Positions 1 through 9,729 of a stretch of 64,000 nt of DNA are shown here, in pieces. Positions within the stretch are counted from its first letter, which is position 1, and each line of letters starts with the position of its first letter. The stretch is from Acidovorax sp. DW039 (lineage in GTDB: Bacteria > Pseudomonadota > Gammaproteobacteria > Burkholderiales > Burkholderiaceae_C), in assembly GCF_037101375.1 (NCBI RefSeq), contig NZ_AP029019.1, forward strand, positions 1,426,001 to 1,490,000, given 5' to 3'. Below the pieces are notes generated by a model. The model was not told the DNA's origin and ran no database searches. It was given only the letters and a program-made list of their open reading frames with translations. The translations under genes were made by a program, and so were the position numbers.

Positions 1-1087
1 GATTGAAAAGGACCTGGGCCTGATGCGAATGATGGCGGGCTGGGTCGAGAGCCTGTCCGCAGACGGCAAGCGCCTCAAGCCCCGTGAGGTGGTTGCCGAG
101 TTTGACAACTACCTGCACGACGAGCTGGACCTGATACGCGAAGCGGCCAATGCAGCCCAGCTTCGCCGCAACATGCAGGGTCTGGACCTGGTGCTGATTC
201 CGGAAATCTTCTGGGACTTTTGCCGCCCCGAAGTCATGGTGATGCAGCGGATGAAGGGCGTTCCGATCAGCCAGGTGGAGCGCTTGCGTGAAGCAGGGGT
301 GGATATTCCCAAGCTCGCCCGCGACGGGGTCACGATCTTCTTCACCCAGGTTTTCCGTGACGGGTTTTTCCACGCCGACATGCATCCCGGCAACATCCAG
401 GTGAGTCTGGAGCCAGAGACCTTCGGGCGCTACATATCGCTGGATTTCGGCATCGTGGGCACGTTGACCGAAACCGACAAGGAGTACCTCGCGCAGAACT
501 TCGTTGCGTTCTTCCGTCGGGACTACAAGCGCGTGGCTGAACTGCACCTGGAAAGCGGTTGGGTTCCACCGGAAACACGGGTGAACGACCTGGAGTCAGC
601 CATACGCGCTGTGTGCGAGCCGTACTTTGACCGTCCGCTCAAGGAAATCTCGCTGGGTATGGTGCTGATGCGCCTGTTCCAGACCTCGCGGCGCTTCCAT
701 GTGGAAATCCAGCCCCAACTGGTTTTGCTGCAGAAAACGCTGCTCAACATCGAAGGGTTGGGGCGGCAGTTGGACCCCGACCTGGATCTGTGGAGCACCG
801 CCAAACCGTTTCTGGAGAAGTGGATGCTCGAGCAGATGGGGCCTCAGCGGCTGTGGCATGACCTCAAGGCGGAGGCGCCTCACTATGCCAAGCTGCTGCC
901 AGAGCTTCCTCGTCTGTTGCACGACTACCTGCGCCGTCGCCCGGATGATGACCGCTCAGTGCTGAAAGAGCTGATCGAGACGCAAAGACGAACCAACCGC
1001 TTGCTGCAGCTCATTTGCAGCGTGGGCCTGGGTTTTGTGCTTGGGTTGTTGGTCATGCAACTGATCATCCGGGTCAAGGTGTTCTAG
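1..1087 (+). CDS. ubiB: UbiB-family atypical kinase/ATPase (5' truncated by window edge)
   Basis: Member of the ABC1/ADCK/UbiB atypical kinase family, needed for ubiquinone (coenzyme Q) synthesis at the inner membrane. The reading frame is open to the left edge, so the N-terminus is missing; about 360 of the roughly 520 residues usual for UbiB are visible. The visible part holds the family's ELD and EAAN segment (residues from about base 125), the catalytic-loop motif HADMHPGN near base 376 and the metal-binding LDFG motif near base 440. It ends in a hydrophobic helix (from about base 1010) that fits the C-terminal membrane anchor of UbiB. The first in-window ATG (base 23) is internal to the conserved domain and is not the true start. 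The upstream ubiE/ubiJ genes, if present, lie outside the window. Confidence 0.93.
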   Translation, partial: IEKDLGLMRMMAGWVESLSADGKRLKPREVVAEFDNYLHDELDLIREAANAAQLRRNMQGLDLVLIPEIFWDFCRPEVMVMQRMKGVPISQVERLREAGVDIPKLARDGVTIFFTQVFRDGFFHADMHPGNIQVSLEPETFGRYISLDFGIVGTLTETDKEYLAQNFVAFFRRDYKRVAELHLESGWVPPETRVNDLESAIRAVCEPYFDRPLKEISLGMVLMRLFQTSRRFHVEIQPQLVLLQKTLLNIEGLGRQLDPDLDLWSTAKPFLEKWMLEQMGPQRLWHDLKAEAPHYAKLLPELPRLLHDYLRRRPDDDRSVLKELIETQRRTNRLLQLICSVGLGFVLGLLVMQLIIRVKVF

Positions 1088-1198
1088 CCTGCCTGATGCT
1101 GCCTGGGGCCGTTTCGGGCTGTCACATCAGGCCCCGGGCATTGTTTTCGCTTGGTTTTTCTTTTTTCCTACAACGTCCGCGACATCAAGGAGCATGCC

Positions 1199-2644
1199 GT
1201 GCTGTTGACACTGGTCATCGTTTATCTGCTGGTCACCATCGCCATTGGTCTGGTGGCTGCCAAGCGTGTGAAAAATGCGGCGGACTTCGCCATCGCTGGC
1301 AGACACCTGCCGATGTACATGATCATCACCACCACGTTTGCGACGTGGTTCGGCTCCGAGACGGTGCTCGGTATTCCCGCCAAGTTCATTGAGGGCGGGC
1401 TCGGCAATGTGGTGGAAGACCCGTTCGGCGCGGGCTTCTGTCTCATCCTCGTGGGGCTGTTCTTTGCCGGGCGCCTTTACCGGATGACACTGCTCACCAT
1501 CAGCGATTACTACCGTGAGCGTTTCGGGCGCACGGTAGAGGTGGTGTGCTCATTGATCATCATGCTCAGCTACCTCGGCTGGGTGTCTGCGCAGGTGACT
1601 GCGCTGGGCCTGGTGTTCAACCTGCTGTCTGGCGGGGCTGTCAGTATCACCATGGGCATGGTGATTGGCGTGTTTTCCATCCTCGCTTACACCCTCTTTG
1701 GCGGAATGTGGTCTGTGGCCGTGACGGACTTCATCCAGATGATCATTCTGGTCGTGGGGCTGGCCATCATCGCCGTGTTCGCCGGAAACATGGCTGGCGG
1801 GGCAGACAAGGTGCTGGAACTGGCCTCCAGCCGCGAGCTGTTCCGCTTCTGGCCTGAGCCGCAGTTTCACGACATCGTCTTCTTTGTTGCAGCGGCCATC
1901 ACCATGATGTTCGGCTCGATTCCACAGCAGGACGTTTTCCAGCGCGTGATGTCGGCCAACAACATCCAGGCGGCCACCCGTGGTCCTGTCATCGGGGGCA
2001 TCTGCTACATCCTGTTTGCCTTTGTGCCCATGTTTCTGGTTGCCAGCGCCCTGATCATCATGCCTGGCGAAACCGCGGACCTCCTCAAGGACGATCCCCA
2101 AAAAGTGCTGCCCACCCTGGTGCTTGCCAAGATGCCCTTCGTGATGCAAGTGCTGTTCTTTGGGGCGCTCCTGTCCGCGCTGAAATCCACAGCATCGGCC
2201 ACTTTGCTGGCACCCAGCGTGACTTTCACGGAAAACATCTGGCGCCAGTTCCGTCCCCACGCTTCAGATCGGCAGCATCTGCTGACCATGCGCGTGACTA
2301 CCCTGGTGTTCAGCCTGTTTGTGCTGGGCTATGCCATCTACATGCAGGGCACACCGATCTATGAACTGGTGTCTGGTGCGTACCAGGTGCCACTGGTGGG
2401 GGCCTTTGTTCCCCTGGTGTTTGGTCTGTACTGGAAGCGTGCCACCACTCAGGGGGCCATTTTTGCCATCGTCCTCGGGTTGCTGACGTGGATTTTGTTC
2501 CTCGCCACCCCTGCGGGCAAAGTCTTCCCTGCCCAGCTGGCAGGCTTGCTGGCTGCGCTGTTGGGCATGCTTGCGGGATCGCTGGGCCCCCAGGCCATCC
2601 GCAATAGCCACGCGGGCCATCACAAGATGGTGGGCGTGGAGTAA
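1199..2644 (+). CDS. Sodium:solute symporter (SSS family)
   Basis: Polytopic inner-membrane transporter of the sodium:solute symporter family (TC 2.A.21), which couples Na+ entry to uptake of small organic solutes; the substrate cannot be told from sequence. I count about 12-13 hydrophobic segments over 481 residues, with the family-typical N-terminal pattern (a TM helix, then a charged stretch ending in DFAIAGR and a GSETVLG segment in the second helix). I chose the GTG at 1199 because AAGGAG lies six bases upstream (1187-1192); a longer frame opening at a TTG at 1151 has no ribosome site. It stands alone between ubiB and the fmdB gene. Confidence 0.88.
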   Translation: MLLTLVIVYLLVTIAIGLVAAKRVKNAADFAIAGRHLPMYMIITTTFATWFGSETVLGIPAKFIEGGLGNVVEDPFGAGFCLILVGLFFAGRLYRMTLLTISDYYRERFGRTVEVVCSLIIMLSYLGWVSAQVTALGLVFNLLSGGAVSITMGMVIGVFSILAYTLFGGMWSVAVTDFIQMIILVVGLAIIAVFAGNMAGGADKVLELASSRELFRFWPEPQFHDIVFFVAAAITMMFGSIPQQDVFQRVMSANNIQAATRGPVIGGICYILFAFVPMFLVASALIIMPGETADLLKDDPQKVLPTLVLAKMPFVMQVLFFGALLSALKSTASATLLAPSVTFTENIWRQFRPHASDRQHLLTMRVTTLVFSLFVLGYAIYMQGTPIYELVSGAYQVPLVGAFVPLVFGLYWKRATTQGAIFAIVLGLLTWILFLATPAGKVFPAQLAGLLAALLGMLAGSLGPQAIRNSHAGHHKMVGVE

Positions 2645-2707
2645 GAAGGCCGGTGCAAGCTGCTGTCGGCCGCTCAAAGAACAGAGGCGGTCGCCTCAAG
2701 GGCGGGG

Positions 2708-2733
2708 TTGTACATACAGCGCCCGCCTATAAT
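2708..2733 (+). promoter_or_regulatory. Putative sigma-70 promoter upstream of fmdB
   Basis: A perfect TATAAT hexamer lies at 2728-2733, 31 bases before the fmdB start. The best -35 match is weak: TTGTAC at 2708 gives only a 14-base spacer, and nothing better sits at 17. The -10 match is seen; the promoter itself is inferred. Confidence 0.4.
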
Positions 2734-2764
2734 TGAAGGTTTTGCACTTTCCCTTCATACTGAC

Positions 2765-3067
2765 ATGCCTATCTACGCCTACAAATGCGGCTCCTGCGGC
2801 CATGCCAAGGATGTGCTGCAAAAAATCTCGGATGCACCTCTGACCACTTGCCCTGCCTGTGGTGCAGAAGCCTTTTCCAAGCAGGTCACTGCGGCGGGTT
2901 TTCAGCTCAAAGGCTCCGGCTGGTACGTGACGGACTTCCGTGGCGGCAGTGGCGGAAGTTCCGCGCCAGCGACGGAATCCAAGTCCGATACATCTGCGCC
3001 GGCAGCCAGCGCACCAGCTGCATCCCCGGCGCCTGCCGCGGCCACCACGGCAGGCTCTTCCTCCTGA
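2765..3067 (+). CDS. FmdB-family zinc-ribbon regulatory protein
   Basis: Small (100-residue) protein of the FmdB/CxxC_CxxC_SSSS family, originally described as putative regulators. It opens with the family start MPIYAYKC and carries two CxxC knuckles (CGSC near residue 8 and CPAC near residue 32) that would bind one zinc, then a conserved GSGWYVTDF segment. After this comes a low-complexity tail of Ala, Ser, Pro and Thr. The start at 2765 is fixed by homology; the frame is open further upstream but lacks conserved sequence. DUF502 and aspS follow closely, an order I recognise from Burkholderiales, so this is probably the first gene of that transcript. Its biochemical role is unknown. Confidence 0.88.
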   Translation: MPIYAYKCGSCGHAKDVLQKISDAPLTTCPACGAEAFSKQVTAAGFQLKGSGWYVTDFRGGSGGSSAPATESKSDTSAPAASAPAASPAPAAATTAGSSS

Positions 3068-3076
3068 TTGGAAAAC

Positions 3077-3697
3077 ATGTCCGCCCTGCGCAAGTGGCTT
3101 TTCACAGGCCTGCTGGTCATCGTTCCTGGCGTCATCACGGCCTGGGTCCTGAACTGGATCGTCAGCACGCTGGATCAGACGCTGCAGATCCTGCCTGCGG
3201 CATGGCAGCCCGACCGCGTCCTCGGGATGCACATTCCCGGATTCGGCGTGCTGCTCACCCTGCTCATCCTTTTGGTGGTGGGGGCTGTGGCCAGCAACTT
3301 CGTGGGGCGCAAACTGGTGCAATGGGGCGATGCCGTGGTGCACCGCATCCCGGTGGTCCGCTCCATCTACTCCAGCGTCAAACAGGTTTCCGATACGCTC
3401 TTCTCCGAAAGCGGCAACGCTTTTCGCACTGCGGTGCTGGTGCAATGGCCGCGTGAAGGCGTCTGGACGGTGGCGTTCATCACGGGTGCGCCCAACGGTG
3501 AGATTGCCGCTTATCTGCGCGACGAATTCGTCAGCGTGTATGTACCGACCACGCCCAACCCCACGGGCGGCTACTTTGTGCTGATGCGCAAGAGCGATTG
3601 CGTCGAGCTGGATATGAGCGTGGACGCCGCGCTCAAGTACATCGTTTCGATGGGCGTGGTGGCCCCTGTGGACCCCAATCAGCTCCCCCTTAAATAA
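3077..3697 (+). CDS. DUF502 family membrane protein
   Basis: A 206-residue inner-membrane protein of family DUF502. It has two hydrophobic helices near residues 8-30 and 52-75, with the conserved segment PVVRSIYSSVKQ after the second, and a soluble C-terminal half ending in a GYFVLM strand. Function is unknown. It starts ten bases after the fmdB stop codon and ends 45 bases before aspS, so the three are likely co-transcribed. The ATG at 3077 is preferred to a TTG three codons upstream, although no strong ribosome site is visible for either. Confidence 0.85.
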   Translation: MSALRKWLFTGLLVIVPGVITAWVLNWIVSTLDQTLQILPAAWQPDRVLGMHIPGFGVLLTLLILLVVGAVASNFVGRKLVQWGDAVVHRIPVVRSIYSSVKQVSDTLFSESGNAFRTAVLVQWPREGVWTVAFITGAPNGEIAAYLRDEFVSVYVPTTPNPTGGYFVLMRKSDCVELDMSVDAALKYIVSMGVVAPVDPNQLPLK

Positions 3698-3742
3698 TTT
3701 CGTTTTCATTCATTGCGCCACAGCGGCGCCGGAAGTAATGCT

Positions 3743-5557
3743 ATGCCCATGCGCTCTCACTATTGCGGTCTTGTGACTGAAGCCCTGATGGGCGAAACCG
3801 TAACCCTGGCGGGCTGGGTCAACCGCCGCCGCGATCACGGGGGCGTGATCTTCATCGATCTGCGTGACCGTGAAGGCTCTGTGCAGGTGGTGTGTGATCC
3901 CGACCGTGCAGACATGTTCAAGACCGCTGAGGACGTGCGCAACGAGTTCTGCGTGCAGGTCAAGGGCTTGGTGCGTGCGCGCCCCGAAGGCACTACCAAC
4001 GACAACCTCAAGAGCGGCAAGATTGAGGTGCTGTGCCATGAGCTGACGGTGCTCAACGCCTCCGTGACGCCTCCGTTCCAGATGGACGACGAGAACCTTT
4101 CGGAAACCACGCGCCTGACCCACCGTGTGATGGATCTGCGTCGTCCTTACATGCAGCGCAACATGATGCTGCGCTACAAGACAGCCATTCAGGTGCGCAA
4201 CTTCCTGGACAAGGAAGGTTTCATCGACATCGAAACCCCCATGCTGGGCAAGAGCACGCCCGAAGGTGCGCGCGACTATCTGGTGCCCAGCCGTGTGCAC
4301 GACGGCCAGTTTTTTGCGCTGCCACAGTCCCCCCAGCTCTACAAGCAGATGCTGATGGTGGCGGGTTATGACCGCTACTACCAGATCACCAAATGCTTCC
4401 GTGACGAAGACTTGCGTGCGGACCGCCAGCCTGAGTTCACGCAGATCGACTGCGAAACCTCGTTCCTGAACGAAGAAGAAATCCGCGCCATATTCCAGCG
4501 CATGATCACTGAAGTGTTCCAGCAGCAACTGGGTGTGGATCTGGGCGAATTCCCGATCATGACCTACCAGGAAGCCGCGCACCGCTTCGGCTCCGACAAG
4601 CCCGACCTGCGTGTGAAGCTCGAATTCACCGAGCTGACCGACGTGATGAAGGACGTGGACTTCAAGGTGTTCTCTGGCGCGGCCAACATGAAGGGCGGCC
4701 GCGTGGTGGCCTTGCGTGTGCCCGGTGGCGCCCGTGAAGACGGTGGCCTGTCGCGTGGCGAAATCGACGGCTACACCGAGTTCGTCAAGATCTACGGTGC
4801 CAAGGGCCTGGCCTACATCAAGGTCAACGAGCAGGCCAAGGGGCGCGATGGCCTGCAGTCGCCTATCGTCAAGAACATCCACGACGCTGCGCTGGCAGAA
4901 GTGCTCAAGCGTACGGGTGCACAGGACGGCGATTTGCTGTTCTTTGGTGCAGACAAGGAAAAGGTGGTGAACGACGCCATCGGCGCATTGCGCATCAAGA
5001 TCGGGCACAGCGAATTTGGCAAGAAGAATGGCCTGTTCGAAAACCGTTGGGCCCCTCTGTGGGTGGTGGACTTCCCCATGTTCGAGCACGACGAGGAAGA
5101 AGACCGTTGGGTGGCCGTGCACCATCCCTTCACCAGCCCCAAGGATGGTCACGAAGACCTCATGGACACCGATCCGGGCAAGTGCCTGGCCAAGGCCTAT
5201 GACATGGTGCTGAACGGCTGGGAACTGGGCGGCGGCTCGGTCCGTATTCACCGTGCCGACGTGCAGAGCAAGGTGTTCTCCGCGCTCAAGATCAATCCGG
5301 AAGATGCACGCGCAAAGTTTGGCTACCTGCTGGACGCGCTGCAGTACGGCGCGCCTCCGCACGGTGGCTTGGCATTTGGTCTGGACCGTCTGATCACTCT
5401 GATGACTGGCGCAGAGTCCATCCGCGATGTGATCGCCTTCCCCAAGACACAGCGTGCTCAGGATTTGCTCACGCAAGCGCCTTCGCCAGTGGATGAAAAG
5501 CAGCTGCGCGAATTGCACATCCGCCTGCGCAACCCCGACGCTGCCAAGGCCAGCTGA
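3743..5557 (+). CDS. aspS: Aspartyl-tRNA synthetase
   Basis: Class IIb aminoacyl-tRNA synthetase that charges tRNA-Asp; 604 residues against about 590 in E. coli. An N-terminal OB-fold anticodon-binding domain (about 1-110) is followed by the catalytic core, with motif 2 read as [14 protein letters not shown] and motif 3 as GLAFGLDRL, and the bacterial GAD insertion between them (about 290-420). Start: ATG at 3743, seven bases after GGAAG at 3731; a TTG-initiated extension upstream has no conserved sequence. Whether it is the discriminating or the non-discriminating type (which also charges tRNA-Asn for GatCAB conversion) cannot be settled by eye. Confidence 0.97.
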   Translation: MPMRSHYCGLVTEALMGETVTLAGWVNRRRDHGGVIFIDLRDREGSVQVVCDPDRADMFKTAEDVRNEFCVQVKGLVRARPEGTTNDNLKSGKIEVLCHELTVLNASVTPPFQMDDENLSETTRLTHRVMDLRRPYMQRNMMLRYKTAIQVRNFLDKEGFIDIETPMLGKSTPEGARDYLVPSRVHDGQFFALPQSPQLYKQMLMVAGYDRYYQITKCFRDEDLRADRQPEFTQIDCETSFLNEEEIRAIFQRMITEVFQQQLGVDLGEFPIMTYQEAAHRFGSDKPDLRVKLEFTELTDVMKDVDFKVFSGAANMKGGRVVALRVPGGAREDGGLSRGEIDGYTEFVKIYGAKGLAYIKVNEQAKGRDGLQSPIVKNIHDAALAEVLKRTGAQDGDLLFFGADKEKVVNDAIGALRIKIGHSEFGKKNGLFENRWAPLWVVDFPMFEHDEEEDRWVAVHHPFTSPKDGHEDLMDTDPGKCLAKAYDMVLNGWELGGGSVRIHRADVQSKVFSALKINPEDARAKFGYLLDALQYGAPPHGGLAFGLDRLITLMTGAESIRDVIAFPKTQRAQDLLTQAPSPVDEKQLRELHIRLRNPDAAKAS

Positions 5558-5614
5558 TAAGGGTTTCAGGATTCTTGCCACCCACCCTCTGACAACGTGA
5601 GGTGGCAGAAGACC

Positions 5615-5649
5615 AAGCGGCTCAGACATTCGTGTCTGGGCCGCTTTTT
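5615..5649 (+). terminator. Intrinsic terminator after aspS
   Basis: A stem of 14 pairs (AAGCGGC then TCAGACA, with a TTCG tetraloop) is followed by five T residues. It closes the fmdB-DUF502-aspS transcript. Confidence 0.88.
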
Positions 5650-5679
5650 CGTTGGGTGGTTCGATTCAAGAGGTAAAAA

Positions 5680-6504
5680 ATGAAAACATCCGTGATTTAT
5701 GGCTTCGCTGCCAGGTCGTTGATCGGCGCACTGGTGGCTGTGCTGGCTCTGGCGGGTTGCGGTGAAAAAAAGACCGAGTTGGGCGAAGGAGGCTCGGTCG
5801 TTTCAGGGTCTGCGGGCCCGGCGGGTGCCAAGGGGGCCGACAAGTCACTCACCCAGTGTGACGCTCCGGTCGCCACGCTGGCTTTGGCTGAGAATCCGAA
5901 CGGCTATACCGTCTCCAGCAGCTACCACTTGCCCGCATCGCCGGTGCCGTTGATTCGGCTGATCGCGCAGCAAAGTGGCTGTTTCCGCGTGGTGGACCGT
6001 TCGGCAGGCCTGCGTTCCACCATCCAGGAGCAGGAACTCAAAGAGGCTGGAGTGCTTCGCCAGAAGTCCACTGTGGCCAAGGGCCGTGGCTATGAGGCGC
6101 AGTACACGCTGGTGCCCAGCCTGACTTTCAGCGAGCAGGACGCCGGCCGGGGGATTGCCGGGGTGATCGCCATGATTCCGGTTCTGCGTGATATTGCGGG
6201 GCTGATCGGCCTGGCAGAGCAGGTCAAACTCAAGGAGGCACAAACCGCTTTGCTGTTGACCGACAACGAAACGACCGAGCAGATCGCTGCGGCAACGGGT
6301 TCCGCCCGCACCACAGATCTGGGGGCGGCAGGCATGCTTTTTGGCCGCATGGGTGGTGGGGCTGGCGCGGGCTGGAGCAATACCAACGAAGGCAAGGTGA
6401 TTGCTGCAGCCTTCCTGGATTCGCACAACAAGCTGGTGGCCCAGGTGCGCATGCTGCAGGCCAAGGAGTTGCCTCCCCCGGTCGCTGTCAAAAGCCAGCG
6501 CTGA
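5680..6504 (+). CDS. CsgG-like outer-membrane lipoprotein
   Basis: A 274-residue predicted lipoprotein. A signal peptide ends in the lipobox LALAGC (Cys 27), then a Gly/Ala-rich linker and a domain resembling the CsgG/HfaB family: a segment on selecting a residue for 'PLIRLIAQQSGCFRVVDR' type sequence, an EQELKEAG helix and a Gly-rich transmembrane-like part. CsgG of E. coli forms the curli secretion pore, but many CsgG-like lipoproteins stand alone with no known cargo, and no curli genes are near here. Start: ATG 5680 with AAGAGG at 5668. It follows the aspS terminator, so it has its own promoter or none visible to me. The family call is by pattern only. Confidence 0.7.
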   Translation: MKTSVIYGFAARSLIGALVAVLALAGCGEKKTELGEGGSVVSGSAGPAGAKGADKSLTQCDAPVATLALAENPNGYTVSSSYHLPASPVPLIRLIAQQSGCFRVVDRSAGLRSTIQEQELKEAGVLRQKSTVAKGRGYEAQYTLVPSLTFSEQDAGRGIAGVIAMIPVLRDIAGLIGLAEQVKLKEAQTALLLTDNETTEQIAAATGSARTTDLGAAGMLFGRMGGGAGAGWSNTNEGKVIAAAFLDSHNKLVAQVRMLQAKELPPPVAVKSQR

Positions 6505-6550
6505 TGTGCCCCTTTGAACAGGTTCTTGTGTCCTTCGCGCAGCACCTGTC

Positions 6551-7024
6551 GTGAAACCCTACAAGATCCCAGAGTCCGTCTTGGTGGTGATCTACACCCC
6601 AGCGCTGGAGGTGCTGCTCATCCAGCGGGCGGGTACGGACGTCGGAGTGGAGCATTGGCAGTCTGTCACCGGCAGCAAAGACCGGTGGGACGAACCCTGG
6701 CATGAAACCGCCGCGCGGGAGGTGCGTGAAGAAACCGGTATCGATGTGGGAGACCCCGGAGTCCAGCTGATGGACTGGCAGCTGGAGAATGTCTATGACA
6801 TCTGGCTGCAGTGGCGGCACCGCTATGCGCCAGAGGTCACCCGCAACCGCGAGCGGGTTTTCGGCCTCTGCGTACCCAACGTCCAGCCTGTCGTGCTCAA
6901 CCCCCGGGAGCATGTGCGGTGGCAGTGGCTTCCCTGGCTGGCGGCGGCAGACCTGTGTTTTTCCGCATCGAACGCTGAGGCTTGTCTTTTGCTGCCTCGC
7001 CTGGCGGACAAGGGACCAACCTGA
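6551..7024 (+). CDS. nudB: Dihydroneopterin triphosphate diphosphatase (Nudix)
   Basis: Nudix hydrolase of 157 residues, matching NudB (about 150 in E. coli), which removes pyrophosphate from dihydroneopterin triphosphate early in folate synthesis. The Nudix box is read near residues 40-63, ending REVREETGI; the spacing between the first Gly and the first Glu is one residue longer than the textbook GX5E. The HWQSVTGS strand preceding it is typical of NudB. Start is a GTG with no clear ribosome site. folE, which makes its substrate, lies 4 kb downstream on the same strand, supporting the assignment. Confidence 0.85.
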   Translation: MKPYKIPESVLVVIYTPALEVLLIQRAGTDVGVEHWQSVTGSKDRWDEPWHETAAREVREETGIDVGDPGVQLMDWQLENVYDIWLQWRHRYAPEVTRNRERVFGLCVPNVQPVVLNPREHVRWQWLPWLAAADLCFSASNAEACLLLPRLADKGPT

Positions 7025-7075
7025 TTTTGCAAGCTCAACGCCGTTACCTTCCCAGCGGCACTGGCCCCAGGCCGA

Positions 7076-8839
7076 TCAGTTGGGTCTCAATCTGAACGCG
7101 TCCAGGGGGTCAGAGCCCGCATCGTCCTCCAACGCTTCGGGCGCAGGTGCTGTAGCCATATCGGCGCGGGCGCGGGCCGAATCACCTTCGGTCGGCGCAG
7201 ATCGTGTGCGGATGACGACACCGCCCGGATGCCGTTCGCTGTCCTGACCCAGGATTGCACGGGTGGGCGCCGTGCCGCAGCACGCACGCAGCGCATCAAT
7301 GTCTTTTTGCAGGGAATCCGCTTCTTCGATGCGGTCCCGGTGGCGCAGCAGCACCTGTTGCGAAAGGTCTACCAGCTTGGAGTTGAGGCTTTCGCGGCCG
7401 TGGCGAATGAGGCTGCGCACTGCGCCTGCAGGGTCGCCAGAGAGGCTGCGCGCCATGGCCATCTCTGCAGTCTTGTTGATGTGCTGCAGGCACTCACGCA
7501 CGCTCTCGGCGTAGGGCGGGTACACATTGCAGGCATTGGCCATCAGTTCGCTCAGACCCCGGGTGTTGGCGTAACGCATGCCCAGCGCACGTATCCACAC
7601 CATGCCTTCATCCATGTCGATGGACGTGGTGGCCAGCACGGCCAGCAGGCTGCCCAGGTTGCAGGCAGCTTCAAAATCAAAGGTACTCTCGTTGATTTCC
7701 TGGGCCATCAGCTTGACGGCTGCAACGGCTTGCGAGAACTGGCGCTGCTGAATGAGCTGCAGCGTGCGTGACACTTCCACAAAGCGCAGGATGCGTGGGC
7801 TGTTGGTGTTTTCGTGCCGTTCCAGCAAGCGGGCAAAGTCGGCCATGCAGCGCTCAATGCCCTTGCGGTCGTTGTCGGCAAAGTAGGCAAAGGTCAGCAG
7901 CACCAGGGACTGGCAGTCGAACAGCTTGGAGTCCAGCCCCAGCACGGCAGCCCGGGCCAGCACGCGGGTGGCGGTGGCACGCTCACCCATGTAGTAAGAC
8001 ATCATTCCCAGCTTCTGCAGGCGCACCACGGAGTCCGGGGTCAGTTCGGCCGCAATGCGATAGGTTTCGATGGCCTCGGTGAATTGTCCCAGCTCCACCT
8101 GGGCCCGGCCCAGCACATCGTAGGCATCGGCGAAGGAAGAGTCCTCACCAATCAGTCCCTGCAGGGTGGTAATGGCCTTGGACGCCTGGCCTGACTCGAT
8201 TTGCGCCCGTGCAACACCCAGCTTGGCCCAGGGCAGAGCGCGGGCTGCAATCACGGCCTCAAACAGGGTGCGCGCTTCGGCGTGTCGGCCCAGGCGCAGA
8301 AGCAGTTCCGTTCCTATGCGGGCGGCGTAAAGCCAATAGGGTTTGCGGGTTTCAAAGCGCTCCACGCACAGGCTGGCAGCGGTTTCAAAATCGTTTTGCT
8401 CAATGGCGTCAAAGATCGGCTTGAGGTGCACTTTGCGCATGCGCGCCAGGCTCAGCCGCTCAAACAGCGCGCTGGGCGTGAAGGGCTTGAGCAGATAGCC
8501 ATCCAGTGCGGATTCGGCTGCTTCGGCCACGGCGGCATAAGAGGCCTCCGCCGTCACCATGAAGAACACGGTGGAAAACGGCAGCAACTGGGCTCTGCGC
8601 AGGTCGTCCAGCAGCGTCTGGCCCGAATGGTTGGACTCTGTGAAGTACTGCTCGCACAGCACGTAGTCGAACACCGTGTGTTCCAGCCGGTTGCGCGCAT
8701 CGCGCACCCGGCTGCATTGCACCACCTTGGTCACCCCGTACTCGCGCAGCTGTGCCACCAGAATGCTGCGCGACGTGGCATTGCTGTCAACCACCAGCGC
8801 CTGGCTGTCTTGCTGATCTGGTTCTTTGGCTGTGGCCAT
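7076..8839 (-). CDS. Response-regulator receiver protein with TPR repeats
   Basis: A 587-residue protein with an N-terminal receiver-like domain (about residues 12-130) and a long C-terminal part of tetratricopeptide-like helices, with no DNA-binding or enzymatic output domain. In the receiver I see one acidic-pocket Asp (VVDSN, Asp18), the conserved Thr (MVTAE, Thr96) and Lys (YLLKPF, Lys118). The phospho-acceptor position reads FDYVLCE, giving Glu63 instead of Asp. It may therefore act without phosphorylation. The start is uncertain: ATG at 8839 begins just before the domain, while an in-frame ATG at 8869 would add ten residues; neither has a good ribosome site. It is convergent with nudB and divergent from the nuclease-like gene at 8978. 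Function unknown. Confidence 0.82.
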   Translation of the reverse strand: MATAKEPDQQDSQALVVDSNATSRSILVAQLREYGVTKVVQCSRVRDARNRLEHTVFDYVLCEQYFTESNHSGQTLLDDLRRAQLLPFSTVFFMVTAEASYAAVAEAAESALDGYLLKPFTPSALFERLSLARMRKVHLKPIFDAIEQNDFETAASLCVERFETRKPYWLYAARIGTELLLRLGRHAEARTLFEAVIAARALPWAKLGVARAQIESGQASKAITTLQGLIGEDSSFADAYDVLGRAQVELGQFTEAIETYRIAAELTPDSVVRLQKLGMMSYYMGERATATRVLARAAVLGLDSKLFDCQSLVLLTFAYFADNDRKGIERCMADFARLLERHENTNSPRILRFVEVSRTLQLIQQRQFSQAVAAVKLMAQEINESTFDFEAACNLGSLLAVLATTSIDMDEGMVWIRALGMRYANTRGLSELMANACNVYPPYAESVRECLQHINKTAEMAMARSLSGDPAGAVRSLIRHGRESLNSKLVDLSQQVLLRHRDRIEEADSLQKDIDALRACCGTAPTRAILGQDSERHPGGVVIRTRSAPTEGDSARARADMATAPAPEALEDDAGSDPLDAFRLRPN

Positions 8840-8977
8840 CTGGGGCGGCGGTGCCCGGCATGGGCACATGAATCATGGGTGTATGCAGCCTAGTGTATGC
8901 CCACTGGACGGCTTTTGAAGATGCGGGAAAGCCCGCCAGTGCGTTGAACGCTGCGCCGTTACGACACAATCAGCGCC

Positions 8978-9715
8978 ATGGAGCATCCTGACACCTTCCG
9001 CGTAGCCACCTACAACATCCACAAGGGCGTGCAAGGCCTGGGCCCCGCGCGCAGGCTGGAAATCCACAACCTGGGCCTGGCGGTGGAGCAGCTCGATGCA
9101 GACTTGGTCTGCCTGCAGGAAGTGCGCAAGCTGCACCGCCGCGAACAGGCTTACTTTCACCACTGGCCGGAGCTGCCGCAGGCCGATTTTCTGGCGCCAG
9201 AAGGTTATGAGGCGGTGTACCGCACCAACGCCATCACCAAGCATGGCGAGCACGGCAATGCGCTGCTGTCGCGCTGGCCGGTGGTGGGGCACCAGCATGA
9301 GGACATCTCCGACCACCGTTTTGAGCAGCGGGGGCTGCTGCATGTGGAGGTGCGCGTGCATGAGCGCCCCCTGCATGCCATCGTGGTGCATCTGGGGCTG
9401 ATTCCTGGCAGCCGCGTGCGGCAGGTGCAGCGGCTGCAGCAGTTCATCGAGCGCGAAGTCCCCTCAGGCGAGCCCCTCGTGGTGGCAGGCGATTTCAATG
9501 ACTGGGGGCCGCAGCTCAAGCGCATTCTGGCGGGATACGGCCTTCTGGAGTTTGACGCCCCTCGCGCCTACACCTATCCCGCCCGTCTGCCGCTGGCGCA
9601 ACTTGACCATGTATATGTGCGCGGCCTGACCCCCACCGGGCTGCATGTGCCGCGCGGACGCATCTGGTGGCGCATGTCCGATCACCTGCCGCTGATTGCA
9701 GAGTTCCGCCTGTAG
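8978..9715 (+). CDS. ybhP: Endonuclease/exonuclease/phosphatase family protein (YbhP-like)
   Basis: A 245-residue metal-dependent phosphohydrolase of the EEP (DNase I-like) superfamily. Conserved motifs in order: TYNIHKG, CLQEV (catalytic metal Glu), GNALLSR, HLGL (His), AGDFNDW and SDHLP (catalytic His). The gene is followed 14 bases later by a ClsB-type cardiolipin synthase, the same order as ybhP-clsB in E. coli, so both are likely one transcript. The exact substrate of YbhP proteins is not established; a phosphodiester in lipid turnover is an inference from context. Confidence 0.86.
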   Translation: MEHPDTFRVATYNIHKGVQGLGPARRLEIHNLGLAVEQLDADLVCLQEVRKLHRREQAYFHHWPELPQADFLAPEGYEAVYRTNAITKHGEHGNALLSRWPVVGHQHEDISDHRFEQRGLLHVEVRVHERPLHAIVVHLGLIPGSRVRQVQRLQQFIEREVPSGEPLVVAGDFNDWGPQLKRILAGYGLLEFDAPRAYTYPARLPLAQLDHVYVRGLTPTGLHVPRGRIWWRMSDHLPLIAEFRL

Positions 9716-9729
9716 CGACCCGCCGGACC

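Noticed and set aside
3710..5629. 639-codon open frame on the minus strand opposite aspS
   Set aside because: It mirrors aspS exactly, has no recognisable domain and is rich in His/Val/Leu typical of antisense readings of GC-rich genes.
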